Under the pieces are notes generated by a model. That model had not been told where the DNA came from. It ran no database searches and saw nothing but the letters and a program-made list of their open reading frames with translations. Shown here piece by piece: positions 18,503 through 27,368 of a stretch of DNA of 64,000 nt (position 1 is the first letter of the stretch; every line of letters begins with the position of its first letter). Made by a program: the position numbers and the translations under genes. The stretch covers positions 1-64,000 of the forward strand of contig JADKKK010000003.1 in the NCBI GenBank assembly GCA_016720545.1. The letters are read 5' to 3'. The stretch comes from Myxococcales bacterium (GTDB taxonomy: Bacteria > Myxococcota_A > Polyangia > Polyangiales > Polyangiaceae).

Positions 18503-20178
18503 ATGAACAACAGCACCCCGTCCCTCGCCCTGCTGGTCAGCCTCTCCAACGACACCCTCTCGACGACGATCGACGATCGCCGCCCCGACGCGCTGGCGAT
18601 CTTCGCGCCGCTTCCGGACGCGCAGCGAGCCTCGCTCGCGGAGGACGCGTGGGTGGTCGGGCTTCGTGCTGTAATGAACGCGCACCGCGCCGCGGAGGAG
18701 TCGCGCCTCCAGGACATCGGCAAGGCGCTCCTCGACGACGTCGACGTGGAGCTTCGCGAGCACGTGCGCGTCCAGCAGGAGGCCATGGTCCGCGAGCTCC
18801 AGCGCTACTTCGACCCGAAGGACGGCCAGGTGGTCACCCGCATCGACGGGTTCCTGAAGGACGGCGGCGAGCTCTCGAGGTCCATGGAGAAGTTCTTGGG
18901 CCCCGAGCACGGTGTCCTCGCGACCACCCTCGCCAGGGCGCTCGGCGACCAGAGCCCGCTCCTCCGCAGGCTGAGCCCCACGGACAGCGAGGGCGTGGTT
19001 TCTCTCATCGAGGCCAGAGTCCGCGAGGCGCTGGAGATGAACCGGACGGCGGTGGCCAAGGCGCTCGATCCCCTCGTCCCGAACGGCGCCGTGGCGCGCT
19101 TCCTCGGCTCGCTCAAGCAGGACCTCGAGAAGGCGGACGGGGAGCGCACAAAGCAGCTCGCGTTGGCCACGAAGGCCCTCGACGCCAACGACGAGACCTC
19201 TCTCCTCAGCCGACTCGTGCGCGAGACCCAGAAGGCGCGGGCCACGGTGCTGGAGACGATGAACCCCGAGTCTCCGGGGTCGCCGTTGGCGATGCTCAAG
19301 ACGTCGCTCACGGTCATGCTCGAGACCCACGCGAAGTCGCAGGCCGAGGTGATGGACGGGATCAACGAACGCCAAAAGGAAGTTCGAGCAAGACATGCGC
19401 GACGTGGTCACGCGTCTGGACGAGCGCAAGCGCGGCGACGCCAGCTCACCCCGCGGGGGCCGGCGTTTCGAGGACCAGGTGTGCCTCTTCACGCGCAGCG
19501 TGCTCGGAGGAGTCCCGGTGTTCGTGGAGGACACGGGCAACACGACCGGCGATCGCTCGGGCTGCAAGGTCGGCGACCAGGTGGTGCGGTTTCACCCGGA
19601 AAGTGTCTACGCCGGCTCGAGCGTCGTCATCGAGGCGAAGCGCGCCGACAACTACACGATGGCGAAGGCCCTCGCGGAGCTCGAGCTCGCAAGGAGCAAC
19701 CGCAACGCGCAGGCCGGCGTGTTCGTGTTGGCGAAGAGCGCGGCGCCCTCGGGGTTCGCCCGGTTCTCCCGCTGCGGAAACGACGTGGTGGTGGTCTGGG
19801 ACGAGAACGACGAGGGCACCGACGCGTACCTGCAGGCCGCGCTCTTTCTGGCGCTCGGGTCTCGCCTCACGGCACAAGCGGGGGGACGACGAGGGCAACA
19901 TCAAGGCGCTCGCCGACGTGGAGCACAAGATCGAGCGCGAGCTGAAGCGCCACGAGAAGATGCGGGGGCTCGTCGAGACGATTCAGAAGAAGGCCGACGA
20001 GCTGGCCGACGAGCTGCGCATCGGCACGAAGGGTCTGAATGGGCTCGTGCGGGACGCGAAGGCAACGCTGAAGGCGCTGAATGTGGAGCTGGCGAACGTC
20101 GAGGAAGAGCGAGCGGAGCCGCTCGAGCTCCCGGCGGGGGAGCTGGGGGACGCTCGGGCTGCGCTCAGTGCGGCTTGA
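18503..20178 (+). pseudogene. Coiled-coil protein with PD-(D/E)xK-like domain, two frameshifts
   Basis: Three frames tile end to end: 18503-19380, 19381-about 19880, and about 19886-20178. Removing one base near 19376-19381 and one G from the six-G run 19880-19885 gives a continuous 557-aa protein. Residues 1-290 are helical and charged. The middle carries RRFEDQVCLF, GCKVGDQVVRFHPES and SVVIEAKRADNYT, a spacing compatible with a PD-(D/E)xK nuclease fold. The end (HKIERELKRHEKMRGL) is coiled coil again. GGAAAGAGG precedes the ATG. It diverges from the CARF activator, which makes it a candidate partner or target. I do not recognise the family. Confidence 0.7.
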
Positions 20179-20223
20179 TCGTCTCGCTCATCCATGAAAC
20201 CTAACTAACCGGAGGGAGGAACC

Positions 20224-20601
20224 ATGAAGAAGCAAGTCTCGCAAGTCCCCGCGGAGGACACCTACGACACCCGCTACGATGACGCGCAACAAGCGGCCGA
20301 GGCCGCCGCCTCGCGCACGCCTGGACCGGCAACCTGGGGCTTCTTCGCCTACAACCAGGTCGTGAAGGGGAACCTCTCCATGGACGCGGGAATGGCCAGC
20401 CTGAACGTAGCTCTCCGCCGCTTCTCGCAGTTTCGGTGGTGGGGACAGTTCAAAGACCTCGCCAAGGGCGACGGGAAGTTCGAGCGCGAGATCCGTGCGT
20501 GGGCCCGGGAGCGGTCGGGAGAGGACGAGGCGGACTCGTCGCCGATTCGCGCACGCGAGATGGCAGAGTTCAAGGAGGCGCTGACGCAGTACGGGTTCTG
20601 A
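20224..20601 (+). CDS. Small protein of unknown function
   Basis: 125 aa, soluble, beginning MKKQVSQVPAEDTYDTRYDD. GGAGGGAGGAACC directly before the ATG is a strong ribosome site. There is an aromatic centre (TWGFFAYNQVVKG, RFSQFRWWGQF) and a charged C-terminus. No family recognised. It lies 45 bp after the coiled-coil gene and upstream of the 55-aa protein at 20792, in the same direction, so may share a transcript with both. Confidence 0.7.
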   Translation: MKKQVSQVPAEDTYDTRYDDAQQAAEAAASRTPGPATWGFFAYNQVVKGNLSMDAGMASLNVALRRFSQFRWWGQFKDLAKGDGKFEREIRAWARERSGEDEADSSPIRAREMAEFKEALTQYGF

Positions 20602-20791
20602 GCTGGAGCTCGCGGCCCCCGACATGGCTCGCGAGCGCTCCGGCCTTCGAGCCGGCCCCGACCGCATGGTCGATCGAGGACTGCAAGACCGCGTGTTTCC
20701 GGAAGGACCGGCGGGAGGGCGGAAGCTCGGCGAGCGACGATTGACGGAGCAGGTGCGGTCCGTCGGGCGGGGCAACGCGGAGGAGCGGAAG

Positions 20792-20959
20792 ATGAGCGGG
20801 AAGAGCAAGGTCAAGGCACCGAAGAACAAGAAGCCGGTCTTCTTCAAGAAGCCGACGGAAGACGAGACCGACGAGCAGCTCGCTGACGCGATCTGCGACG
20901 CGCTCCTACCGATCGTGAACGAGGAGAGGAGACGCGAGGGGCTTCCTCCTCTGGAGTGA
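20792..20959 (+). CDS. 55-aa basic protein, paralogue of 23682-23906
   Basis: ATG 20792 with GGAGGAGC seven bases upstream. A lysine-rich head is followed by KKPVFFKKPTEDETDEQLAD and LLPIVNEERRREGLPP. The last 43 residues align without gaps worth noting to the protein at 23682-23906 (KKPLFFKN, DADETAEQVADAI, LPVINEERRK). Conservation of this core between two copies 2.9 kb apart shows that both are translated. Function unknown. The basic head could bind nucleic acid. Confidence 0.72.
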   Translation: MSGKSKVKAPKNKKPVFFKKPTEDETDEQLADAICDALLPIVNEERRREGLPPLE

Positions 20960-21155
20960 CGAGGGTTCTGAGATAGACACAGAATGACAACTATCCACGC
21001 GAGGGAGCGCGCGCTGGCACCACTCCTCTGACGACCACGCCGTGTGCTGGTGATCGAGAGGGGGGCTCGCTCGCGCTACGCTCGAGCAGATCCTGCGTGG
21101 TAACCTGGGTTCGAGCGCGCGAGCCGAGATTCTGGGGCGGAAGGACGGTGCATTC

Positions 21156-22139
21156 ATGCCTCGCGTTGAGATCGACATCATTGGCGACATTCATGGCAAC
21201 CTGAGACCGCTAACGCAGCTTCTCGCGGCGCTCGGCTACGACGAGCGCGACCACTGGAGGCATCCCGACCGGCGACGGTTGCTCTTCGTCGGCGATCTCA
21301 TCGATCGCGGACCGGCGAGCTTCGAAGTGGCTGAGCTCGTGCGCTCGCTTTGCGAGAGCGGCGAGAATCTCTGCCTGCTCGGGAATCACGAGCTGAACCT
21401 CGTCGACTGGCACCGCGGTCGAACGGGGTCGAAGCACTCCAATCTGCAGACGATCGCTGCGATCGAAGCGGATCCGGGGCGCTGGGCGGCGATCCTCGAC
21501 TTCTTCGAGACGCTCCCACTCGCGGTCGAACTGCCTGATCTCCGAGTCACACATGCGGTGTGGCATCAGGGCTGCTTCGACCAGCTCCTGCCCGCGCTGC
21601 AACGCCCGGTTGCTGGACACACGCTGTCGAGCTTCTGGAGGGACGCGATTCGTCTCCACGCGCCGTTCGAGGGGGGCAAGATGCGCCACGGTCTCCCCAC
21701 CGTACGCTTCCCGGGACAATGGGAGAACGCGCTTCAAGTCTTCTTGAAGGGCTACGAATCGAAGGCGCCCGTGGACTTCGTCGACAACGACGGCGTGACG
21801 CGGGATAAGGTCAGAACGGAGTGGTGGAAGCCTGAGTATGGCGAGGTCCCGCGCGATCGTCGCACCATCTTCGGGCACTACTGGAACATGCCGCCGATCG
21901 AATCGCGTCACGAGGCTTTCGTTCCACCGCACCCGAGCGGCCATCCGAATCTGCGGCGATGGGCTGGCGAGCATCACGCGCACGTCGCGAGTGCGGGGAC
22001 GCGATCGGTGGGGGCGAACGAGATCGCGGTCTGCATTGACCACAACGGTGTCACGAAGGAGGGCGCTCGAGCGTGCGTGGGCGCGTACCGTTATCCTGAG
22101 GCCGAGGTCGTCTGGCGCGCCGCCGATCTGAAGATGTGA
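21156..22139 (+). CDS. Calcineurin-like metallophosphoesterase
   Basis: 327 aa with the phosphoesterase signature in order: DIIGDIHGN (residues 7-15), FVGDLIDRGP (about 44-53), LLGNHELN (about 75), and later His residues in RTIFGHYWN. Two-metal binding should be intact. The family (Ser/Thr phosphatases, ApaH, PrpE, polynucleotide-end phosphatases) covers many substrates, and nothing here decides among them. The start follows the domain directly, with only five residues before the first strand. It stands alone between the small-protein pair and the SIR2 gene. Confidence 0.85.
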   Translation: MPRVEIDIIGDIHGNLRPLTQLLAALGYDERDHWRHPDRRRLLFVGDLIDRGPASFEVAELVRSLCESGENLCLLGNHELNLVDWHRGRTGSKHSNLQTIAAIEADPGRWAAILDFFETLPLAVELPDLRVTHAVWHQGCFDQLLPALQRPVAGHTLSSFWRDAIRLHAPFEGGKMRHGLPTVRFPGQWENALQVFLKGYESKAPVDFVDNDGVTRDKVRTEWWKPEYGEVPRDRRTIFGHYWNMPPIESRHEAFVPPHPSGHPNLRRWAGEHHAHVASAGTRSVGANEIAVCIDHNGVTKEGARACVGAYRYPEAEVVWRAADLKM

Positions 22140-22225
22140 GCCGCGCCGCGTAGCAGGTGCGCTGAGCGCGGTGTGCGGGCATCCGACGCTGGCGCATCCC
22201 TGGACACCTCCGATAGGCTCCCCCC

Positions 22226-23597
22226 ATGTCGACCGACCTCTCCACCTTCGTTCCCCCTGCCCCGCTCGTCGACTCCATCCGGTCCGGCCGTTGCGTGGCC
22301 TTCGTAGGCGCGGGCTTCTCCGCACCAACGATTCCCGGCTGGTTCGGGCTCCTCACCGAGCTCGCCACGAAGGTGAAGGACCCAGACGACAAGGCCCGTA
22401 TCCAGGCGTGGCTCGGGCCAAGAGCGGGCGGGCTGACCCCGCGCGACTACGAAGGCCTCGGTGAGGAGCTGCATGCCGCGCTGGGCTCCGAGTTCCGTAG
22501 CAACTTCGTCAGGTGCTCGCCAAGACGCCCAAGGCGGAGACCCAGGAGCGGCTCAAGCTGCTCCGCGCCATCCCGTTTCACAGTGTCCTCACGACGAACT
22601 TCGACAGTCTCCTCGGCACCGCGTCGATCCCTGACCCAACCGCCTTCGCCAATGTGCTCACCGCCGAGACCCGTGACTGGTGGCACCACGAGCTCTGGGA
22701 CGACGCAGATCGAGACGCCCACTGGGCCGGAAAGCGACTCATCGCCCTCCACGGACAGGCCTCTTCCGACCGCGGAGAGGTCGTGTTCACCACGCAGAGC
22801 TACAGGCGCTTGCTTCACGAGAAGCCCGCGTATCGCGCCTTTCTGCGAACTCTTTTCGCCACCCGCAACGTGCTCTTCCTGGGTTTCTCGTTCACCGACG
22901 CGTACATCAACGAGCTGCGCTCCGAGATCCTCGCCGCCGATCGGGATCGAGCGCGTCGCGACAGCTGACCGACTACGCGGTCCTCGAGGACGTGCCTCCC
23001 GCGCTCGCGAAGCATCTCGAGACGCGGGAGAGCCTCGTGCCCCTCAACTTCTCGACCGTGCGCGACGGCACGCCCAAGCGCGACTTCACGGGGTTCGACC
23101 GATGGCTAAAGGCCATCCACGACGCCACCGCTCCGCGCGAGTCGTTTCGGGCGGGGCTCGCGCGGCTCAAGAAGAGCCCCCGCATTCTCTGGTGCGATCC
23201 CGCGCGCGAGAATAACGCGCTCGGGAGGCAGGTCCTGGGGGCCGGCCACTCCGACGGGGTCTTTGTCGAGGAGGTCAAGACGGTGGAGGAGGCCCTCGCC
23301 GCGCTTCGGCGCTCGAAGGAGACCCCCTACGATCTCCTGGTGACGCGCTGGGGACACCGTGCGCCGGGCGAGTCGGACGCGCTCGAGCTGCTCGAACGGC
23401 TCGCGTCCGGTCCTCGCCCGCCCGTCATCGTCTTCGCGTCGGGGCAGCAACGCGGAGAGAACCGAAGGCTCGCGCTCTGGCATGGCGCCCTCGCCTACAC
23501 CGACACCTGGAGCGAGCTCTTCAGGACGATCGATCGTCTCCTCACCGACGGCGACCTCTCGCCCCGCCGCGTCGCCGCAAAGCACGACGCCAAGTGA
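22226..23597 (+). pseudogene. SIR2-family NADase-like protein with C-terminal pseudoreceiver, two frameshifts
   Basis: Three frames, 22226-22510, 22510-22945 and 22945-23597, join into 457 aa if one base is added near 22508 and one near 22945. The N-terminal SIR2 domain has FVGAGFSAP (28-34), VLTTNFDSLLG, and the catalytic-type His in IALHGQAS, then FLGFSFTDAYI. The last 140 residues resemble a receiver fold: RILWCDPARENN, YDLLVTRWG (no phospho-acceptor Asp) and PPVIVFASG, then GALAYTDTW. SIR2 proteins in defence islands deplete NAD+ on infection. The receiver-like tail would be the sensor or partner-binding part. Either inactivated or mis-assembled. Confidence 0.8.
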
Positions 23598-23681
23598 GGA
23601 CGGGGGCGCCGACCAGTCCGAGCGGACTCGCGGCCGAGCTTACGGGCTGCGGATCTGCAGTCAACCAACGGGGAGAACGAC

Positions 23682-23906
23682 ATGAGCAAAACGAAGGCAG
23701 CGGCCAAGCCAAAGGCAGCGGCGAAGCCAAGAGCAAAGGCTGGCGCCAAGGTGGCCAAGGCGAATCCCAAGAAGAAGCCGCTGTTCTTCAAGAACCTCGA
23801 TGCCGACGAGACCGCTGAGCAGGTCGCAGACGCCATCGTCGAAGCGTTCCTGCCTGTGATCAACGAGGAGAGGCGGAAGTGCGGGATGGGGCCCTTGCCT
23901 GAATAG
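23682..23906 (+). CDS. 74-aa basic protein, paralogue of 20792-20959
   Basis: ATG 23682 with GGGGAG upstream. The first 30 residues are Lys/Ala-rich (AAAKPKAAAKPRAKAGAK), like a histone-H1-type tail. The rest, KKPLFFKNLDADETAEQVAD and LPVINEERRKCGMGPLPE, is the same core as the 55-aa protein at 20792. A basic tail and acidic amphipathic core suggest nucleic-acid or nucleoid association, but this is inference. It follows the SIR2 gene by 84 bp. Confidence 0.72.
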   Translation: MSKTKAAAKPKAAAKPRAKAGAKVAKANPKKKPLFFKNLDADETAEQVADAIVEAFLPVINEERRKCGMGPLPE

Positions 23907-23943
23907 GTTCTGGGAGTGCAACCACGTTGGGGAGATCGCTCGG

Positions 23944-24603
23944 ATGGACATCGTGTGGGATGGCATCACGCAAGCCGAGACACTGCACGAAGATGCGGCC
24001 CGGACCCGCCACGCCCTCGCCGACGCTGCCAAGCGGTACGAGTGGCCACGCGTGTTCGAGCTCCTCTCGAGGCACGACGAGCTGGTCAATACGACGCGAC
24101 CTGGCGGCTCGTCGCTCTATGCGCCGTTGCACCAAGCCGCCCACGGTGGTGCCCCGGTCGAGGTCGTCCAGCGTCTGATTGGCATGCTCGCCTGGCGTAC
24201 GCTCCAGAACGCGCGCGGCGAGCGGCCCGTCGATGTCGCCGAGCGAGAGGGCCACGGTCACCTGCTCGGCGTGCTGGCCCCGGAGCACAAGCACCGGGTC
24301 CCGCTCGGGGTATTGCTGAAGCTCCAAGCCCATTTCCACGCCGTCATCCGCAGCCGGGCCGAGGAGCTCGTGAACGAGCACCGGCTGCGTCTACCGGAGC
24401 TGGAACCGCTGCTCGAGCTGGAACAACCGCAGATGTGGTTCCCGGTCCCCGGCATGTACGGCGGGTTCAGCTACCGGCTGGAAGTGGTCGGGGTCGAGGC
24501 CAAACTGGTCTCCGAGAGCTGGTGCCGGGTGGTCGACGGGTCCGGCCAGCGGCACGAGGTTACTCCAGCGGGGAGCCGGTGCGTCGCGGAGGGCTTCGTG
24601 TAG
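23944..24603 (+). CDS. Ankyrin-repeat protein
   Basis: 219 aa. Residues 20-115 hold two to three ankyrin-type units: YAPLHQAAHGGAPVEVVQRLI is typical, followed by RTLQNARGERPVDVAEREGHGHLLGVL. The C-terminal half (FPVPGMYGGFSYRLEV) is a separate beta-rich segment. Proteins of this build are common near toxin-immunity and defence loci as binding partners. Start chosen at the only ATG before the first repeat. It converges with the restriction gene at 24628. Confidence 0.75.
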   Translation: MDIVWDGITQAETLHEDAARTRHALADAAKRYEWPRVFELLSRHDELVNTTRPGGSSLYAPLHQAAHGGAPVEVVQRLIGMLAWRTLQNARGERPVDVAEREGHGHLLGVLAPEHKHRVPLGVLLKLQAHFHAVIRSRAEELVNEHRLRLPELEPLLELEQPQMWFPVPGMYGGFSYRLEVVGVEAKLVSESWCRVVDGSGQRHEVTPAGSRCVAEGFV

Positions 24604-24627
24604 CACTTCGGTGGCGCCCCCCATCTC

Positions 24628-25605
24628 TTAAGGAGCCCGGCCCCACGGGAAGTAGCGTTCCCTCAGCGCACTCGCGGTCTCGTCCGGGAGCACCCCTGGC
24701 GTCCCCACGAGGCCCTCCAGCGTCCTCGCCTCGAACGTGCCTTCATCCCGCAGGACTTCACGATAGCGCGCCGCCGCTCCGGCGAAGCTCGGGTTGCCCT
24801 CGGGGTACGTCAGCACGAATCGCCCCCACGCCCACTTCCTCGACGGGTGCTGGAGCATCGCGAGCACGAGCAGGTGATCGAGCCATATTTGCTGAAGATC
24901 GGTGCCGACGATCCGCTCGCGCCAGCCCTCGACGAACACCCCCGATCGCTCCGTGACCTCGGCGTACCGGGCGAGCGCCGCGGCCTTCGGGGCGGGCTCC
25001 GCGATCGCGTGCTCGTGGTACTTCGTCTCGATGCCCACGATCGCGCGCTTGTCGCTTCCCATGGCGATCTCGAACGCTGCGTCGAAGGCACTCTGGTTGC
25101 CGAGGAAGGACGGGTCACGTCGCCCCGGCGAGTACTCGAAGCGCACCTCGGTGCGGTCGCTTTCCGGAGCGTCAGGGGCGTCAGGCCACCACGCTCGCAC
25201 GGCGCGCGTCGCGGCCTCGTGAGAGCTCGCGAGGTCGCCGAACAGATTGAAGCAGAGCGGCATCGACGAGAGCAGATCCGCCCAGAGGCGCTCTTCGCTG
25301 ATCATCTGGTACTTCTCGGGCGCTGCGAGCCGGGCGCGCACGGCAGCAAGGGCGCCGGGCGTGAGGAAGTTCGCGCCGGAGGAGCGCGCAAAGCCGAGCT
25401 CGAGTCGACTCCCGACCGGGGTCGCCTTCGAACCACCACGATAGGGGTGGGCTCCGATCGGGTGGCCGTGTGCTTCGCGCCACCGGGCTTGTCCCGAGCG
25501 GGCGCGCTGCTTCCACGCGGTCGTTGCAGGATCACGTGAAACGCGGTCGACCGCGAAGGTGCAGTGGACCGGAGCTGGGAGGGGCTCCTGCTGTGGTTCG
25601 GTCAT
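24628..25605 (-). CDS. PGN_0703-like putative restriction endonuclease
   Basis: 325 aa from ATG 25605 (MTEPQQEPLPAPVH). The frame is open to 26172, but that upstream part is the translated minisatellite (period seven residues) and not protein-like. Features: GSRLELGFARSSGANFLTP, a cluster SDRTEVRFEYSPGRRD, then NQSAFDAAFEI and GIETKYHEHA, giving an acidic site and E-x-K as in PD-(D/E)xK nucleases. I match it to the PGN_0703 family of putative restriction endonucleases. No methylase lies beside it, so it may cut modified DNA or rely on another guard. Confidence 0.72.
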   Translation of the reverse strand: MTEPQQEPLPAPVHCTFAVDRVSRDPATTAWKQRARSGQARWREAHGHPIGAHPYRGGSKATPVGSRLELGFARSSGANFLTPGALAAVRARLAAPEKYQMISEERLWADLLSSMPLCFNLFGDLASSHEAATRAVRAWWPDAPDAPESDRTEVRFEYSPGRRDPSFLGNQSAFDAAFEIAMGSDKRAIVGIETKYHEHAIAEPAPKAAALARYAEVTERSGVFVEGWRERIVGTDLQQIWLDHLLVLAMLQHPSRKWAWGRFVLTYPEGNPSFAGAAARYREVLRDEGTFEARTLEGLVGTPGVLPDETASALRERYFPWGRAP

Positions 25606-25774
25606 TGGGTCTCCGGCTTTCCGCGCGGCGAGAACGCCGCCGCGACGACGATAGCGCGCATCGCGAGCACCATGTGGTCTCATGGACGCGGGCGAAGGCG
25701 ACCGGTGGCGGAGGTGGCGGAGAGGAGCGTTGACCATCGTTCTCGCGCGCCACTCCCACAGCCCGGCCACGAGC

Positions 25775-26115
25775 CCTGATCCGCGCGCCGGAACCCCCAT
25801 GATCGACCCCAGCCCCCCCGTTCGGGTTGCCCGGAGCCCGATTTCGAGTGCGCAAAGCCATGATCGACGACCCGGAGCGCCCAAAATCGCGCCAGGGGTG
25901 ACCGCGGCGGGCCCCGGAACCCCTGATCGCCGACCCAGCGGCACCCTGACCGCGCCAGGAGCGCCCCGAGCGCGCGCGCCGAGGGCTGATCGCCGACCCG
26001 GCGCGGCTGATCGCCGACCCGGCGCGGCTGATCGCCGACCCGGCGCGGCCGAAAGCGCGCCAGGCGTGACCGATCGCGCGCCAGGCGTGACCGATCGCGG
26101 GCCAAGCGACGCTCC
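25775..26115. repeat. Degenerate 21-bp minisatellite
   Basis: Three perfect copies of a 21-bp unit starting TGATCGCCGACCCGG lie at about 25987-26049, then two perfect copies of a second 21-bp unit starting TGACCGATCGCGCGC at about 26067-26108. Decayed relatives (TGATCCGCG, TGATCGACG, TGATCGCCGACCCAG) extend left to about 25775. All frames translate to period-seven low complexity. The 674-bp gap 25606-26279 holds nothing else I can identify. Confidence 0.75.
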
Positions 26116-26279
26116 GGAGCGCGCCGACGGCTGCATTTGCCCGGCAGTTTCGATTTCTTCACTGTTCTTCATTTCTCACGCAACGCCGAGTTCGACCCCG
26201 CCGAGAGGAGGGCATCAGCGCACACGAGGCGGATCCCCGAAGGCGGGCGCTGGAGGATAGACACCCAAGGAGAGGACAG

Positions 26280-27083
26280 ATGAAGACCCAGTCGAACAAG
26301 AAGTCCCCGAGCGGCAAGTCCGCGCCCACCTCGCCCACGTCGATCGAGGTCTTTGCCAACAACCAGAAGCAGCTCGAGGCCGTGGGGCCCCGCAACTCGC
26401 CCACGCGCGTGGACTCGCTGGTGGCAGAGGGTCGCCTCCTCGCGGAGGTGGCGCGGCGCCACCGGGCCAAGCTCGTCGCGGTGGGCGTCTCGTCGGCGCT
26501 GGTCGACTCGCTCGACGAGCGCGCGACGATGGTCGAGGGCGCGCAGCTCGCGCAGCGACAAGCCGCGCGAGGGAAGGACGCCGACGAGCTCGCCATCACC
26601 GAGCGGGCCAGCGCGGTGCGGGCCGAAATCCTGCGCAGCGTTGGCTTCGCGATGCGACGGGATCCCGAGGTGCAGCGGCGCGTCGACGCGATCCAAGACG
26701 GCACGGGCCTCGACGATCTCGTCGCGGATCTGGGCGCCTGCGCCGAGCTCTGCGACGCGTACCCAGCGCAGCTGGCCGGCGTCCAGGTGAACGCCGCCAA
26801 GCTCGCCGCCGAAGCGCGCGCGATGCACGCCACGCTCTCGACCACGGTGCGCGATAGGCGCCTCCGTACGCTCACCGTGACGCAGCACACGAACGCGCGC
26901 GATCGCGCGGTGGCCTATCTGCTCGAGGCGATGACCGAGGTGCGTGAGGCGGGGCTCTTCGCGTTCCGCAACGACCCCAAGGAGGCGCGCTCGTTCCGGT
27001 CGATTCACGTGAAGCGCTCGCGACGTGCGAAGGCAGACGTGGTCGTGGCGCCTGACGGCGCGCCGGAGTCGCGCGTGGGCTGA
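26280..27083 (+). CDS. Helical protein of unknown function, complete copy of a duplicated gene
   Basis: 267 aa, soluble, almost all helix (LVAEGRLLAEVARRHRAKL, then LATLSTT-like and RDRAVAYLLEAMTEVREA segments). AGGAGAGG lies six bases before the ATG. No known domain. The 3' part from 26705 and the downstream 130 bp are duplicated at 30470-30983, each followed by an Rpn-family gene, so this protein and an Rpn protein may have been one transcription unit. Confidence 0.72.
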   Translation: MKTQSNKKSPSGKSAPTSPTSIEVFANNQKQLEAVGPRNSPTRVDSLVAEGRLLAEVARRHRAKLVAVGVSSALVDSLDERATMVEGAQLAQRQAARGKDADELAITERASAVRAEILRSVGFAMRRDPEVQRRVDAIQDGTGLDDLVADLGACAELCDAYPAQLAGVQVNAAKLAAEARAMHATLSTTVRDRRLRTLTVTQHTNARDRAVAYLLEAMTEVREAGLFAFRNDPKEARSFRSIHVKRSRRAKADVVVAPDGAPESRVG

Positions 27084-27126
27084 GAGGACCGTGATGCCCG
27101 TGATGGATGGGTGAGGGATGCGCCCT

Positions 27127-27160
27127 CGAGCCGTGGCTCGGCGGCGCTTCTTCTTTTTTG
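27127..27160 (+). terminator. Putative Rho-independent terminator
   Basis: Hairpin CGAGC-CGTG-GCTCG at 27127-27140 followed by a T-rich run (CTTCTTCTTTTTTG), then a second perfect 14-bp hairpin CTCCCG-AG-CGGGAG at 27167-27180. The pair sits just after the stop at 27083 and before the convergent Rpn gene, and is copied at about 30893-30945. The gap 27084-27368 also holds a 20-nt match to Rpn coding sequence near 27247. Confidence 0.45.
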
Positions 27161-27368
27161 TTCAGGCTCCCGAGCGGGAGATGGCCCTGAGGCAGGTGGG
27201 CTTCCGCCCCGAGGAGCGTCGGGGACCTTGAAGGATCGCGGGCGCCGAGCTCAAGAGCCGCCCGACGGGGCGCCGGTCACCGGCGATCAGGGACGCTTCC
27301 CCTCGTGGAGAGGCTCGAGAGTGGGGCTCGACCCGCCGCAGTGGGGAGGCTCGCCGGGCTCGCCGGCC

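Noticed and set aside
20960..21155. Short frames between the 55-aa protein and the phosphoesterase
   Set aside because: None has a ribosome site or protein-like composition; treated as intergenic.
25986..26110. CRISPR-like array
   Set aside because: Units are contiguous tandem repeats with no spacers. No array or cas gene is visible anywhere in the window.
25606..26172. N-terminal extension of the PGN_0703-like protein
   Set aside because: It is translated minisatellite with a seven-residue period.
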